A stretch of 64,000 nt of DNA, taken from Ignavibacteriota bacterium. Its GTDB lineage: Bacteria; Bacteroidota; Ignavibacteria; Tepidaquicellales; Tepidaquicellaceae. The notes under the pieces are model-generated. The model saw only the letters and a program-made list of their open reading frames with translations. It was not told the DNA's origin and made no database searches. The position numbers and the translations under genes are program-made. Of this stretch, positions 45,132-54,229 are shown one piece after another. The stretch covers positions 1-64,000 of the forward strand of contig JAPLFJ010000013.1 of NCBI GenBank assembly GCA_026390735.1, written 5' to 3'. How positions within the stretch are numbered: position 1 is the first letter of the stretch; each line of letters starts with the position of its first letter.

Positions 45132-46355
45132 TTATTTTATTAAAATCATTCTTTTTGTTTCGGTGAAGCCATTCGTTATCAGTTTGTAGAAATACACGCC
45201 GCTGTTTAGTGCCGAGCCGTCGAACGCGGCTTCGTACGTGCCGGGCTTGAGCGATTCGTTCACGAGTGTCTGAACTTCTCTTCCCATTATATCATAAACA
45301 ATAACTTTCACATCCCCCGCTTTTACAATTGAGAATTTAACATTTGTACTCGGGTTAAACGGGTTCGGATAGTTTTGGTTGAGCGAATACGCTGATGGGA
45401 CTTGTGTTGATATTTGATTGATACCGACGGAGCCACCATCAGAAGTATGCAATACCGAGGACCCTGCAATCCAACCATCCAAAGAGTTGCGCATAAATAT
45501 ATCTAAGAAATATGTATCAGGAATTTGTTGTTCGCTCCATGTCTGACCTGCATTTATTGTTTTCATAATGAAGCACCTATTTGCAGGATTTATTTTCTCA
45601 CCAATCGCCCAGCCTGTATCGTTTGATGTAAAAGTTAAGCCGGTGAAAACTCTGTTCGAATCACGATATTGTAAATTCCAGTTATTCCCGCCGTTTGTAG
45701 ATTTGAAAATCTCCCCTGCTCTACTGGTTATCCATCCTGTATTATAATCTCTAAAATGTACTGAGCTCGTCCAGTTGTTCGTAAATTGATTTTGAGACCA
45801 GTTTACTCCGCCGTTCGTTGTCTTTGCAGATGCCCCCAAACCAACTATCCAACCAGTATTTACATCAAAGAAGAATCCTCTATATACTATGAGATTATTC
45901 GTTAAAGGAGTCCAATTTAATCCTGAATTTGTAGTCTTACAAATCCTCTGGTCTCCAAAAGCATAGCCAGTGTTTTCATTCAGAAACTGCACCTGAAGAA
46001 AATCATCAGCATTACTACATTCCGGACAGTATCCAATAAACCAGTTAACACCTCCGTTCGTAGTTTTTCGTATTAATGCTGAACTACCAACAGCCCATCC
46101 TGTTAATTCATTTAAAAATTGAATATCTGTAACAGAGATGCTAAAGTTATTTGTTAACAGAGTCCAATTCAATCCCTGATTCGTTGTTTTAATAACTATA
46201 TTATTTCCTGCAGCCCAACCGGTATTATCATTAAGAAAGAATACCGCATTATAACCAGAACCCGAAAATGGTACACTTTGTACATACCAGCCTGTTTGTG
46301 AGTAAGAAATTGTACTCATCAGAATTGCTAAAACGAGGAAACTTAACTTTTTCAT
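45132..46355 (-). CDS. Ycf48-like T9SS-secreted propeller, copy 1 of tandem set
   Basis: A 407-residue exported protein with signal peptide (MKKLSFLVLAILMSTISYSQ). Ycf48-type blades are marked by NTGWAAG, LTGWAVG, NTGYAFG, NTGWIVG, DTGWAIG and TNGGVNW. The T9SS sorting domain (NYPNPFNPSTNVKFSIV ... TETKRMILIK) is less identical to the others in its first half. First gene of the tandem set. Confidence 0.85.
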   Translation of the reverse strand: MKKLSFLVLAILMSTISYSQTGWYVQSVPFSGSGYNAVFFLNDNTGWAAGNNIVIKTTNQGLNWTLLTNNFSISVTDIQFLNELTGWAVGSSALIRKTTNGGVNWFIGYCPECSNADDFLQVQFLNENTGYAFGDQRICKTTNSGLNWTPLTNNLIVYRGFFFDVNTGWIVGLGASAKTTNGGVNWSQNQFTNNWTSSVHFRDYNTGWITSRAGEIFKSTNGGNNWNLQYRDSNRVFTGLTFTSNDTGWAIGEKINPANRCFIMKTINAGQTWSEQQIPDTYFLDIFMRNSLDGWIAGSSVLHTSDGGSVGINQISTQVPSAYSLNQNYPNPFNPSTNVKFSIVKAGDVKVIVYDIMGREVQTLVNESLKPGTYEAAFDGSALNSGVYFYKLITNGFTETKRMILIK

Positions 46356-46549
46356 AATCTTTTAATTTTTAAATTAATCAATGAATTTCTCGGATAATAA
46401 TAATTATTTACTTAATTTCCAAACTTTTTTTCAGACCTATTTTACCACCATATAATATTTTTTACATTTTTCTTACTTCTGTAAATATGTGTTATTATAA
46501 TGCATTATACATGTGCTTTGTAATTATCTTTTTACCTTATCTTTATTAT

Positions 46550-48064
46550 TTATCTTTTTGCCTTTTCTGTGTTTTTCATTCTTTCTTCTATCTTATTCAA
46601 TATCCATTTACGCATTGCAAATCTTCTGTCGGATAGTATTTTCTTATTTAGTATTGCATATTCTGTTATGTCTTTTTCTGACGAATAAATTTTCTCTGCA
46701 TTGTTCAGCATCCTGAAATAATCAAGCATTAAGTTGTAACTTTCTTTGTCGTTCTTTGTAAACAATTCCTCCTTCTGTATTATATCTCTGTAATTGTGAA
46801 GCACTTTTTCCATTGCCTCATAGTTCTTCGTTTCAAAGTATATTTTCAGTTCAAGGTTCAGTATATCATATTTGTAAATAAATTTTGTATTACCTAATGT
46901 GATTATATTCTTCATCGCTTTTCTGTAATCCCGGTTAAGGAAATTGTAGAATGCATTTCCATATTCCTGCATTTCCTTCCTGTGCGACGGATGTATGAAT
47001 TTTATCTGTTCCTCTGTAAATTTTCTCAGAAGTCTTTTCTTTTCGGGTGTGGTACAGGTTATTACAAAGTTCCTGAAATTTAAAGGCAGAAGATACTTCT
47101 TTGTCTCGCTCGTGTACATCTTGTTTACTATGTATTCATAAATAAGTTTATGACCTTCTTCAGTGTATTTATTAGTTTTATCGTTTAGTCTTTGTCTCAG
47201 ATTACAGTAATTATGCAGTACAGATAAATGTGTCTTTGTAAAATCTGTGTTGAATAGTTTTCTTACGCTGTAAAAATACTTCTTGTATTCGCCGTAAGCT
47301 TTGTCATTATTAAGGTCATTGAATAATATGTAAAGCCTTTTGTAAGTTCCTATAAGTGCCTGTTGGTGTTTATCAAATGTTTTAAGTTCTTTGCTGCCTA
47401 CAGCGTCAAATAAATTCTTCATCTCAAGTGGAAACAGCATCGGGAACTTGTAACTCGAGTCTATACTCTGGGTAATGGAATTTATATAGTTAAATGTAAC
47501 CTGTGCAAGTGTGAATATGTACAAGTCCTTTGCCGAATCAAGTGTGTGATTATGCTGGTCTATTGAACATTCATCACCTCTTACTTTAGAATTCGTATCA
47601 ATTGATGTGCAGTAACTTGCATAGTCATAATGGTAATAGTCCAGATATTTTGTTTCGTCATTTTCTTCTTTTTCCTTCTGTATCAGTTTACTATAATCAA
47701 TTATGTGCTTTTTCATTAATGAAAAGTATCCCTTTGAAAGCAGATATTTATTATACAGATTCTCTGAATTAAGTTTATCAGCTTCAATCGCCTTAACCTT
47801 CATATAATTAATAGCAATATCACCTAGGTTCGATATCAGCTTTCTTGTAGTACCTTCCGAACATTTCTGCGAACTCATAATTCTGTCCTTCAGCAGTGAA
47901 TATTGCTTCTTAGTAATAAGGTTTTTGTTCTTCCTGATAACCGAGAATATCTCTACATAGGATTGTAAATTATTATAATAAGGCGACTTCAAAAACTTCT
48001 CAAACTGCGTGTAGTCCTCCGAAGAAAAGTATTCAAGATGGTGAAACAACTCAGGTATTTTCAT
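46550..48064 (-). CDS. Large helical protein of unknown function
   Basis: A 504-residue soluble protein made almost entirely of helices, rich in Lys, Tyr and Asn, with an N-terminus (FHHLEYFSSEDYTQFEKFLKSPYYN) that I have seen in Ignavibacteria and Bacteroidota hypotheticals. The repeated helix pairs suggest a TPR- or HEAT-like solenoid, but no clear motif repeats. No signal peptide. It is divergent from the DUF6266-like gene across a 680-bp gap. Confidence 0.65.
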   Translation of the reverse strand: MKIPELFHHLEYFSSEDYTQFEKFLKSPYYNNLQSYVEIFSVIRKNKNLITKKQYSLLKDRIMSSQKCSEGTTRKLISNLGDIAINYMKVKAIEADKLNSENLYNKYLLSKGYFSLMKKHIIDYSKLIQKEKEENDETKYLDYYHYDYASYCTSIDTNSKVRGDECSIDQHNHTLDSAKDLYIFTLAQVTFNYINSITQSIDSSYKFPMLFPLEMKNLFDAVGSKELKTFDKHQQALIGTYKRLYILFNDLNNDKAYGEYKKYFYSVRKLFNTDFTKTHLSVLHNYCNLRQRLNDKTNKYTEEGHKLIYEYIVNKMYTSETKKYLLPLNFRNFVITCTTPEKKRLLRKFTEEQIKFIHPSHRKEMQEYGNAFYNFLNRDYRKAMKNIITLGNTKFIYKYDILNLELKIYFETKNYEAMEKVLHNYRDIIQKEELFTKNDKESYNLMLDYFRMLNNAEKIYSSEKDITEYAILNKKILSDRRFAMRKWILNKIEERMKNTEKAKR

Positions 48065-48743
48065 AAATAAGGTAAATTATTTATTTTTCTTATGGAAATA
48101 TATTAAATAATCTTTCAACAAAAAATATAAAAAGAAAATAGGATGAGTTCGGTTATATAATTTTAGAAAAATGTATTTCCAATCCCCGAAATATTGAATG
48201 TAATGTTCGTAACAGGGATGGTTTCTAAAATCAATATGGGAGTATTTCGTTTACCCTCCACCAATCTATTCATGTTTTTCAAGCTCCGTCCTCCCTCCAA
48301 ATAAGAAGCTTCCGTTACCATTTCGCAAATACAATAGTCACATAACTACTATTATATCTTAGAAATGAATAGTCGCGCCACTTTGATTTTGTTCAATAGG
48401 AATGAAGAATCATCTCTGTATACCTTCATCTATATACCTAACGCCAGTGTGGAGTATGTCTAACCTAACTTCCAATACGCTACGAATACGTTACCAATAC
48501 GTCACTAATACGCTTTTTTCTTGATTCTTTTTTTGAAAGGCTGTTTTCGGACTTTTTGGAGGAGGAGGACAGCATCTGTGTGCTCGTCAGGGTTTTCCCT
48601 CTCCGGATTTCTATGAGTACAAAGATAATAAAACATCCTTGCATTGTCAAGTCATTTTTGAAAAAATATTTTCGCTTGGCTGCATTTTTATCATTCATTC
48701 GAGAATACTAATTCGCTATTTTCACAGAAATAAACAATTTGCT
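48065..48743. other. Long divergent intergenic region
   Basis: About 680 bp between a minus-strand helical-protein gene and the plus-strand DUF6266-like gene. The only clear structure is the 11-bp-period array at 48474-48517. The stretch after it is T-rich and then has a purine-rich segment (GGAGGAGGAGGA near 48560). In-frame extensions of the DUF6266-like gene into this region are not protein-like. Confidence 0.6.
48474..48517 (+). repeat. 11-bp-period array, 4 units, core AATACG
   Basis: AATACG occurs at 48474, 48485, 48496 and 48507, exactly 11 bp apart, each followed by five variable bases (CTACG, TTACC, TCACT, CTTTT). A weaker unit may precede it. The array lies about 230 bp upstream of the DUF6266-like gene and parallels the array before its paralogue at 16435. 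Confidence 0.8.
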
Positions 48744-49502
48744 ATGGCACGTTTCGACAGCGGTGTTCTCGGATTTCTAAAAGGCAGAATCGGCACTATA
48801 GTTGCCCGTATGAGGTATGGCGAAGTTTATATCTCGCCAAAAGCCCTTAAATACAACATTAAGAGTGAAAAACTTAAATTTGCCCAGAAGGTCTTCGGAA
48901 GAAGGCAAAGACTTAATACTCAACTTCGTAAAGATAAAAAGATTCAGGAGTTCTGGAAGTCTATTGAGGTTGATGGTAAGAATGGTAATATGAAACTTAT
49001 GAAAAGAAATCAACCTTTCGTTACTTATGAACGCATCCTGCCCGGCTGCGGTTTCACTCCCCAAAGCGAAAATAAAATCATCGTTAAGGATTTGCATTTC
49101 GATGTACATGATATTGTCTTTGATTTTAAACTCGAACGTGCCAATCCCAAAAAACTCGAGCCGCCATATGAAGTCTTCAGCATTCTGATGCTCGATAGAC
49201 ATTTAGATAATACAGGAATGGGTCTTAGAAGGTATAGTACTTTTTATGGCGAGACCGTTTCCCTTACATTTGAAAATGAACAACATGATTCATTTCAGAC
49301 TTTCAGACATCTCTACATTGACTCTGTGCACAACAGAATGTACCATGCAGAAAGAGCATACATTCTCATTGCTGCAATCAAATTCAATGAACTGAAGAAT
49401 AAATACGAATGGACTGACACTTACTTCCAGGAGCTCCAAAACCACATCCCAGAAAACAAAATAATCAAATGGGACACCCGCATATACAAATTCTACGATT
49501 GA
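48744..49502 (+). CDS. DUF6266-like protein, second copy
   Basis: A 252-residue protein from the ATG of MARFDSGVLGFLKGRIGTIV; the longer frame from 48639 is rejected because it is hydrophobic nonsense. The N-terminal G-x-x-G-x-x-x-G-R/K-x-G-x-x-V pattern followed by basic residues matches the gene at 16435. The middle part has conserved-looking K-x-x-F-A-x-x-V-F-G-R-R. The C-terminal half is beta-rich. No catalytic motif, no signal peptide. Sequence identity to the first copy is low outside the N-terminus. Confidence 0.62.
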   Translation: MARFDSGVLGFLKGRIGTIVARMRYGEVYISPKALKYNIKSEKLKFAQKVFGRRQRLNTQLRKDKKIQEFWKSIEVDGKNGNMKLMKRNQPFVTYERILPGCGFTPQSENKIIVKDLHFDVHDIVFDFKLERANPKKLEPPYEVFSILMLDRHLDNTGMGLRRYSTFYGETVSLTFENEQHDSFQTFRHLYIDSVHNRMYHAERAYILIAAIKFNELKNKYEWTDTYFQELQNHIPENKIIKWDTRIYKFYD

Positions 49503-49558
49503 AAAGAGAAGGGGAGTATGCGGGACTGGAAATTATTTCCTCCTTCTCTCTTTCATTT
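49500..49558. terminator. Inverted repeat after the second DUF6266-like gene
   Basis: GAAAAGAGAAGGGGA and TCCTCCTTCTCTCTTTC can pair with a loop of about 22 nt directly after the stop codon. An imperfect but long stem, probably a terminator. Confidence 0.5.
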
Positions 49559-49804
49559 ATTTAAAATATGGTTTATATTTGTTCAAATTTAATTATAGTA
49601 TATAGATTCTTTTTCTTCCGATTTAATTGTTTTTGGGCTTTGTGAAATCACAGGTTTGTGAGTGCTACAAGAACAGTTGTCTTTATTGTAAATAGCGAAT
49701 TGCGGGGTTTTAATTAGCGGCTATTTCAACGTTTTATTTTAATGTTTATTTTAATAACTTGACAGAGTTTTATTTAACGTGGTTTATTAATCGTTTATAA
49801 ATAT
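49559..49804. other. AT-rich intergenic region before the lipoprotein operon
   Basis: No gene is visible. A TTGACA at about 49760 is followed 17-18 bp later by GTTTAT/TTTATT, a weak promoter candidate for the lipoprotein gene at 49805. The TAnnTTTG form is absent. Confidence 0.4.
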
Positions 49805-50587
49805 ATGTATAAAAGTATTAATTTTGCTCTGGTTTTAATGGTTGCGCTGATTGCTTTTTCGTGCGAGAAGAAGAGCGATTCTGTGATTGACCCGTCTTAC
49901 GATTCGCCCGTAATTTTGAGCGTGACGAAGAGTACGGATACGGTTTCGACGACTTCTGCGAGTCCTGTGATTAGTTTTGATTTGAGCGCGGTGGTTTCGG
50001 AGAATGGCGGCTCGGCGATTTCGAGTGTGAACTGTACTTTGATTGACCCGCTTAGCAATAATCTGGGGACGTTTTCGCTGGATTACGTTCAGGATTTGGG
50101 GAACGGTAAGAAGTACGGGAAGACTATCAATGCGGGGAGTGTTTCGTGTTTGCTGGTTGGGAATTACAGTGTGCAGGTGATTGCAAAGAATGAAGCTGGG
50201 CTGTTTAGCGCGCAGGTGAATTCGCCACTCTATGTGAAAAACACTGCAAACATGGCTCCTGTGATTTCGGGTTCAACTCTTCCTGACAGTGTCGTCAGAC
50301 CTGTTTCGGGGTCTTTTGATTTGACGATTTCGATAGACGTAACTGATGCCGACGGTAGATGCGACATAAAAGATGTTTATTTCGATGCGTACAGACCTTC
50401 GGGTTCATACATTGGTGTTATTCCTATGACTTACTTCAGTAATAATGAGTGGAGATTTACTAATCCTGTTCTGCCAGCTCCAGCGGATTCTTCTTACGGA
50501 TACTTCAAATATCATTTCTTTGCGGGTGACCGTTCGAATGTTACAAGTGCGGGTGTGTGGGACAGTATTAAATTTGTGAGACCTTAA
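49805..50587 (+). CDS. Lipoprotein of unknown function
   Basis: A 260-residue lipoprotein with signal peptide and lipobox LIAFSC (Cys20). The mature part consists of two immunoglobulin-like beta-sandwich segments (SPVISFDLSAVVSENGGSAI ... and GSFDLTISIDVTDADGRCDI ...). It is followed after 24 bp by the FlgD-Ig protein gene and then by two PorV-like genes, all on the plus strand. It may act in surface assembly with them; that is inference from context. Confidence 0.75.
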   Translation: MYKSINFALVLMVALIAFSCEKKSDSVIDPSYDSPVILSVTKSTDTVSTTSASPVISFDLSAVVSENGGSAISSVNCTLIDPLSNNLGTFSLDYVQDLGNGKKYGKTINAGSVSCLLVGNYSVQVIAKNEAGLFSAQVNSPLYVKNTANMAPVISGSTLPDSVVRPVSGSFDLTISIDVTDADGRCDIKDVYFDAYRPSGSYIGVIPMTYFSNNEWRFTNPVLPAPADSSYGYFKYHFFAGDRSNVTSAGVWDSIKFVRP

Positions 50588-50611
50588 TTTTAAAGAGAGA
50601 AAATTTATTAT

Positions 50612-52225
50612 ATGATAAAAAGAATTTTATTGTTGACGCTTCTGGTCTTGACGCTTGACGCTTACGGGCAGTCGATTCCGGAAAGTTTTAAACTGGGAAA
50701 CTTTAAAACTGTTGAGATAAAGAAACAGTCGGACAGGTTTGTGAGCAGTACTGTGGTAACACCGAATAACAGAAGATGCCCGATTAGTAATTTTATTACT
50801 GACATTTACAGGAGCGGTGATACGGTGTGGTTTGCGACGGGCAGCGGAATAATGCGGACGAGGGATAAGTTTAATTCCTTCGATAACTACGTAGGGCTGG
50901 CACCGTTTGGCGAAGATGACATCGCGGGGTTTTACTTAAAGGATAATGTTGTTGCGGTTTCGACTGCAATAAGCGAGCAGATTAGCAGTGAGAGTGTTGC
51001 AACGGGCACGGGAATTAAAGTATCAACGGATTTTGGCAGAAGCTGGAATTCATATCCTCAGCCGATGGACGGGCAGTACGATACAAATATAGTTTATGGA
51101 AACGATACACTGTATTCATTGCCTGTGGTTGTGAGGCAGCAGAATCTTTCTTACGATATTGCAATCACAAGAACGAAGAATGATTTAACCAACTATACAA
51201 TCTGGATAACTTCTTTTGCAGGTGGTCTGAGAAAAACAACCGACTACGGTGTAACGTGGATGCGTGTACTTCTTCCGCCTGATGATTTAGACAGTATTTC
51301 TCCTGGAAGCGGCTATACTTTTGCTTTGAACCCGAGGAATAATCTTAACCACAGAGCATTCACGGTAAAGCCTGTGAATGATTCTACACTCGTTGTGGGA
51401 ACGGCAAACGGAATAAACATTTCTACTAACTGGGGAATCAGCTGGAGGAAATATAATTTTCAGAACAGCGGTACCGGAACTAACAGAGTGGGAGGAAACT
51501 TTGTAGTAAACCTTCACGTGCAGAGATACGGCACTAAAGAAATCATCTGGGCTGCAACACGCAAGGCAGAAGATTACAACGAAGTGAATGCATTAAGCTT
51601 TTCAACCAATAAAGGTTTAACGTGGGCTTATACACTGGACGGGTATTCACCTAACGGGATTTTCTCGAAGGACTCAACCGTATACGGACTTACGGATGCG
51701 GGAATCTGGAGAGCAAGGTTCGGAACGTTTGACTGGTCGAAGCCGTCGCTGATTGCAGACCCTGTCAGTAAAGATATCTGCAGGTCAAGCAGTTTTTATG
51801 CGGGCAATTACGTCGGCGATACTTTGTACATCGGAAGTAACGACGGACTACTAAGAACACGCGAAACAGGTGTGGCATGGTCTTCGCCATGGAAGATATA
51901 CCGTGCGAGTGCGTGTCTTGATGCGGGCTCGGATTTAAAAACTTACTCAGCGCCGAATCCTTTCTCGCCTGCTACTGAAGTGACGCGTATTTACTATGTT
52001 ACAGGCAAGGCAAGTGCGAAGGTGACAATAAAGATATTTGATTTCGGGATGAATCCCGTGAGAACAGTAATTCAGAATGCAACGCGTACGGGTGCAAATG
52101 AATCGTTCTCGATATGGGACGGAAAGAATGATGCAGGATATATAATCGCGAACGGAGTTTATTTCTACAGGGTTCAGATAGATGATGATACACCGCTCTG
52201 GGGAAAAATTATTTTGATGCAATAA
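50612..52225 (+). CDS. Exported propeller-like protein with FlgD-type Ig domain
   Basis: A 537-residue exported protein with signal peptide (1-19). The body has sortilin/BNR-like blades (SGSGIMRTRDKF, STDFGRSWNSYP, TDYGVTWMRV, TNWGISWRKY, TNKGLTWAYT). The last 90 residues are a FlgD Ig-like/T9SS type A-related domain (APNPFSPATEVTRIYY ... GKNDAGYIIANGVYFYRVQ ... KIILMQ). It probably reaches the surface by T9SS. It lies 24 bp after the lipoprotein and 15 bp before the first PorV-like gene. Confidence 0.8.
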   Translation: MIKRILLLTLLVLTLDAYGQSIPESFKLGNFKTVEIKKQSDRFVSSTVVTPNNRRCPISNFITDIYRSGDTVWFATGSGIMRTRDKFNSFDNYVGLAPFGEDDIAGFYLKDNVVAVSTAISEQISSESVATGTGIKVSTDFGRSWNSYPQPMDGQYDTNIVYGNDTLYSLPVVVRQQNLSYDIAITRTKNDLTNYTIWITSFAGGLRKTTDYGVTWMRVLLPPDDLDSISPGSGYTFALNPRNNLNHRAFTVKPVNDSTLVVGTANGINISTNWGISWRKYNFQNSGTGTNRVGGNFVVNLHVQRYGTKEIIWAATRKAEDYNEVNALSFSTNKGLTWAYTLDGYSPNGIFSKDSTVYGLTDAGIWRARFGTFDWSKPSLIADPVSKDICRSSSFYAGNYVGDTLYIGSNDGLLRTRETGVAWSSPWKIYRASACLDAGSDLKTYSAPNPFSPATEVTRIYYVTGKASAKVTIKIFDFGMNPVRTVIQNATRTGANESFSIWDGKNDAGYIIANGVYFYRVQIDDDTPLWGKIILMQ

Positions 52226-52240
52226 TAATAAAATCTGATT

Positions 52241-53266
52241 ATGAGAAAATACTTAATTATAATAATAGTTTTAGTTTTTGCAGCAACGGCAAACGCACAG
52301 CTTGGGTCTTATGCGGGAGCGTTTGCGAGAATAGGTTTTGGTGCAAGAGGGCTTTCGATGGGTAATGCGATGGTATCGGATGCATTCGGAGATGTGTCAG
52401 GATATTATAACCCGTCTCTGAGTGTTTTTCAGGAGCAGGGATTAGTGAATGTGGGTTATACGTTTATGTCATTCGACAGGAAACTGAACTTCGTTTCCTT
52501 CGCAAAGCAGTTTAAACTTTCAAACGGCAAGCAGACGGCAGGCATCAGTCTTTCGTGGCTGAATGCAGGAGTAAGTGACATCGACGGCAGGGATAATGAC
52601 GGCAGGTCTCTGGGAATGCTTTCTACTTACGAGAATCAGATGATGCTGGGAATGGGATTTCAGTTATCCCCGCAGGTTTCGGCAGGTGTAGGGTTTAAGC
52701 TTTATATGGCAAAACTATACGAAGAAGTTACAACTACACAGGCAGCTCTCGATTTCGGTCTTACGTATCTTGCAACCAAAGATATAAGTATCGGCCTTGC
52801 AGTAAGGGATTTAGGCGCAAAGTACAAATGGGAAACTTCCAGTGTTTACGGAAACAACGGAACGGTAACGGAGAATAAATTCCCGACGGTAATAGATGCA
52901 GGTGCATCTTACAACCTTCCGAAAAGCCTTGGAGTTGTGTCAATCGGAGTGGGTACCTTTATAAATCCGAAGTTTGAAACCAAGGATGAATTCGGCGTAA
53001 TAACCAAAAGCGAGCAAAAGTATAATTTCACGTTAAGGTTCGGCGGTGAAGTAAACCTTAACGAATACGTAAAAGTAAGGGCGGGTGTCGACAGGATGGA
53101 TTTAAGTTCGGATGACTTCTTCGGGAACATAAAACCCGGAGCAGGTATAGGAATATCCAAGGCATTCTCGAAAGGTGTAACGCTTGGAGTTGATTACAGC
53201 TTCCAGCTTGAGCCGTATTCACAAAAGCCGATGCAAAATATAGGAATTGCATTTAAGTTCAGATAA
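52241..53266 (+). CDS. PorV/PorQ family outer-membrane protein
   Basis: A 341-residue outer-membrane beta-barrel with signal peptide (1-19). The hallmark N-terminus of the PorV/PorQ (UPF0164-like) family is clear: FARIGFGARGLSMGNAMVSD, then DVSGYYNPS. It ends in an aromatic/basic beta-signal (GIAFKFR). PorV shuttles T9SS cargo from the translocon to the attachment complex, so it fits a window full of T9SS cargo. A second copy follows after 19 bp. Confidence 0.85.
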   Translation: MRKYLIIIIVLVFAATANAQLGSYAGAFARIGFGARGLSMGNAMVSDAFGDVSGYYNPSLSVFQEQGLVNVGYTFMSFDRKLNFVSFAKQFKLSNGKQTAGISLSWLNAGVSDIDGRDNDGRSLGMLSTYENQMMLGMGFQLSPQVSAGVGFKLYMAKLYEEVTTTQAALDFGLTYLATKDISIGLAVRDLGAKYKWETSSVYGNNGTVTENKFPTVIDAGASYNLPKSLGVVSIGVGTFINPKFETKDEFGVITKSEQKYNFTLRFGGEVNLNEYVKVRAGVDRMDLSSDDFFGNIKPGAGIGISKAFSKGVTLGVDYSFQLEPYSQKPMQNIGIAFKFR

Positions 53267-53285
53267 TCATTTTATATTTTAATAC

Positions 53286-54185
53286 ATGAGAAAAATAAGT
53301 TTATTGTTATTAATGTTTGTCCTCTTTACAGGCATTTCTTACTCTCAGAATGACGGGGCAGCGAATACAGGTCTGTCATTCCTGAAACTGGGAATCGGAG
53401 CCAGGTCTATTGCGATGGGTGAAGCATTCAGTTCGCTTGTTGACGACGGGACGGCATTCATATACAATCCTGCTAGGATGAATGCATCAGAAAACGGAAA
53501 CGTTACTGCGATGTTTAACAAAACAATGCTTGATATGACTACGAATTACGTCGGTGCAAAGTTCAGGATTAAGAAATTTGGTATAGGTCTCGGGCTATTA
53601 AAGACAACGATAAGTGATATCGAAGTAAGAAACACTCCGGGTGTACCGATAGATAAATTCAATGCGGATAACTTTTCAGGCGGCATAAGTTTGAGTTATG
53701 AAGCATACCAGAATCTTTCACTTGGCGTTACTGGAAAATTAATATACGAAAAGTTGTACATAGACGAAGCATCGGGCTTTGGAATGGATTTCGGAGCAAA
53801 CTACATATATAAAAATTTATCGATAGCAGCTGTGGTATCGAACGTTGGTTCGATGAATCAGCTTAAGACAGAAGAAACTAAAATGCCTGCATCATTAAGG
53901 TTCGGTGCAAGTTATTTATACAAGAAAGACAATTTAAGCATTACGGGTGCAGTGGATGCATTTAAAGTTATTGACGGCGGAAGTTTTCACGGACACTTTG
54001 GTGCAGAGGGTGGTTACAAGGATTTTATATTCCTTCGTGCAGGTTATCAGACTGGTTATGACAATAAAGGGTTTACAGCGGGACTGGGTCTGAAGTACAG
54101 GACATTAACCCTGGATTATGCCTTACAGCCTTATTCAACAGGATTCGGCTCCGGTAACTCACTATCACTTGGTTTTAATTTTTAG
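53286..54185 (+). CDS. PorV/PorQ family protein, second copy
   Basis: A 299-residue beta-barrel paralogue of the previous protein. Signal peptide (1-20), then FLKLGIGARSIAMGEAFSSL and DGTAFIYNPARM. It ends SLGFNF, a typical outer-membrane C-terminus. Two adjacent PorV-like genes next to T9SS-type cargo suggest a dedicated export pair, but paralogues of this family also have other roles. Confidence 0.85.
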   Translation: MRKISLLLLMFVLFTGISYSQNDGAANTGLSFLKLGIGARSIAMGEAFSSLVDDGTAFIYNPARMNASENGNVTAMFNKTMLDMTTNYVGAKFRIKKFGIGLGLLKTTISDIEVRNTPGVPIDKFNADNFSGGISLSYEAYQNLSLGVTGKLIYEKLYIDEASGFGMDFGANYIYKNLSIAAVVSNVGSMNQLKTEETKMPASLRFGASYLYKKDNLSITGAVDAFKVIDGGSFHGHFGAEGGYKDFIFLRAGYQTGYDNKGFTAGLGLKYRTLTLDYALQPYSTGFGSGNSLSLGFNF

Positions 54186-54229
54186 TTTCAATATATATGT
54201 TGAATGTCTTTCCTGAAGAATAAGACTGA

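Noticed and set aside
48480-48698. 72-codon minus-strand frame in the divergent gap
   Set aside because: It overlaps the 11-bp array, is Ser/Lys-rich because of simple sequence, and has no ribosome site.
48639-48743. N-terminal extension of the second DUF6266-like gene
   Set aside because: The 35 extra residues are hydrophobic and cysteine-rich and absent from the paralogue; MAR at 48744 aligns with the MAR start of the gene at 16435.
49760-49790. TTGACA promoter before the lipoprotein gene
   Set aside because: The -10 partner is poor (GTTTAT) and the lineage-specific TAnnTTTG is absent; not listed as a promoter.
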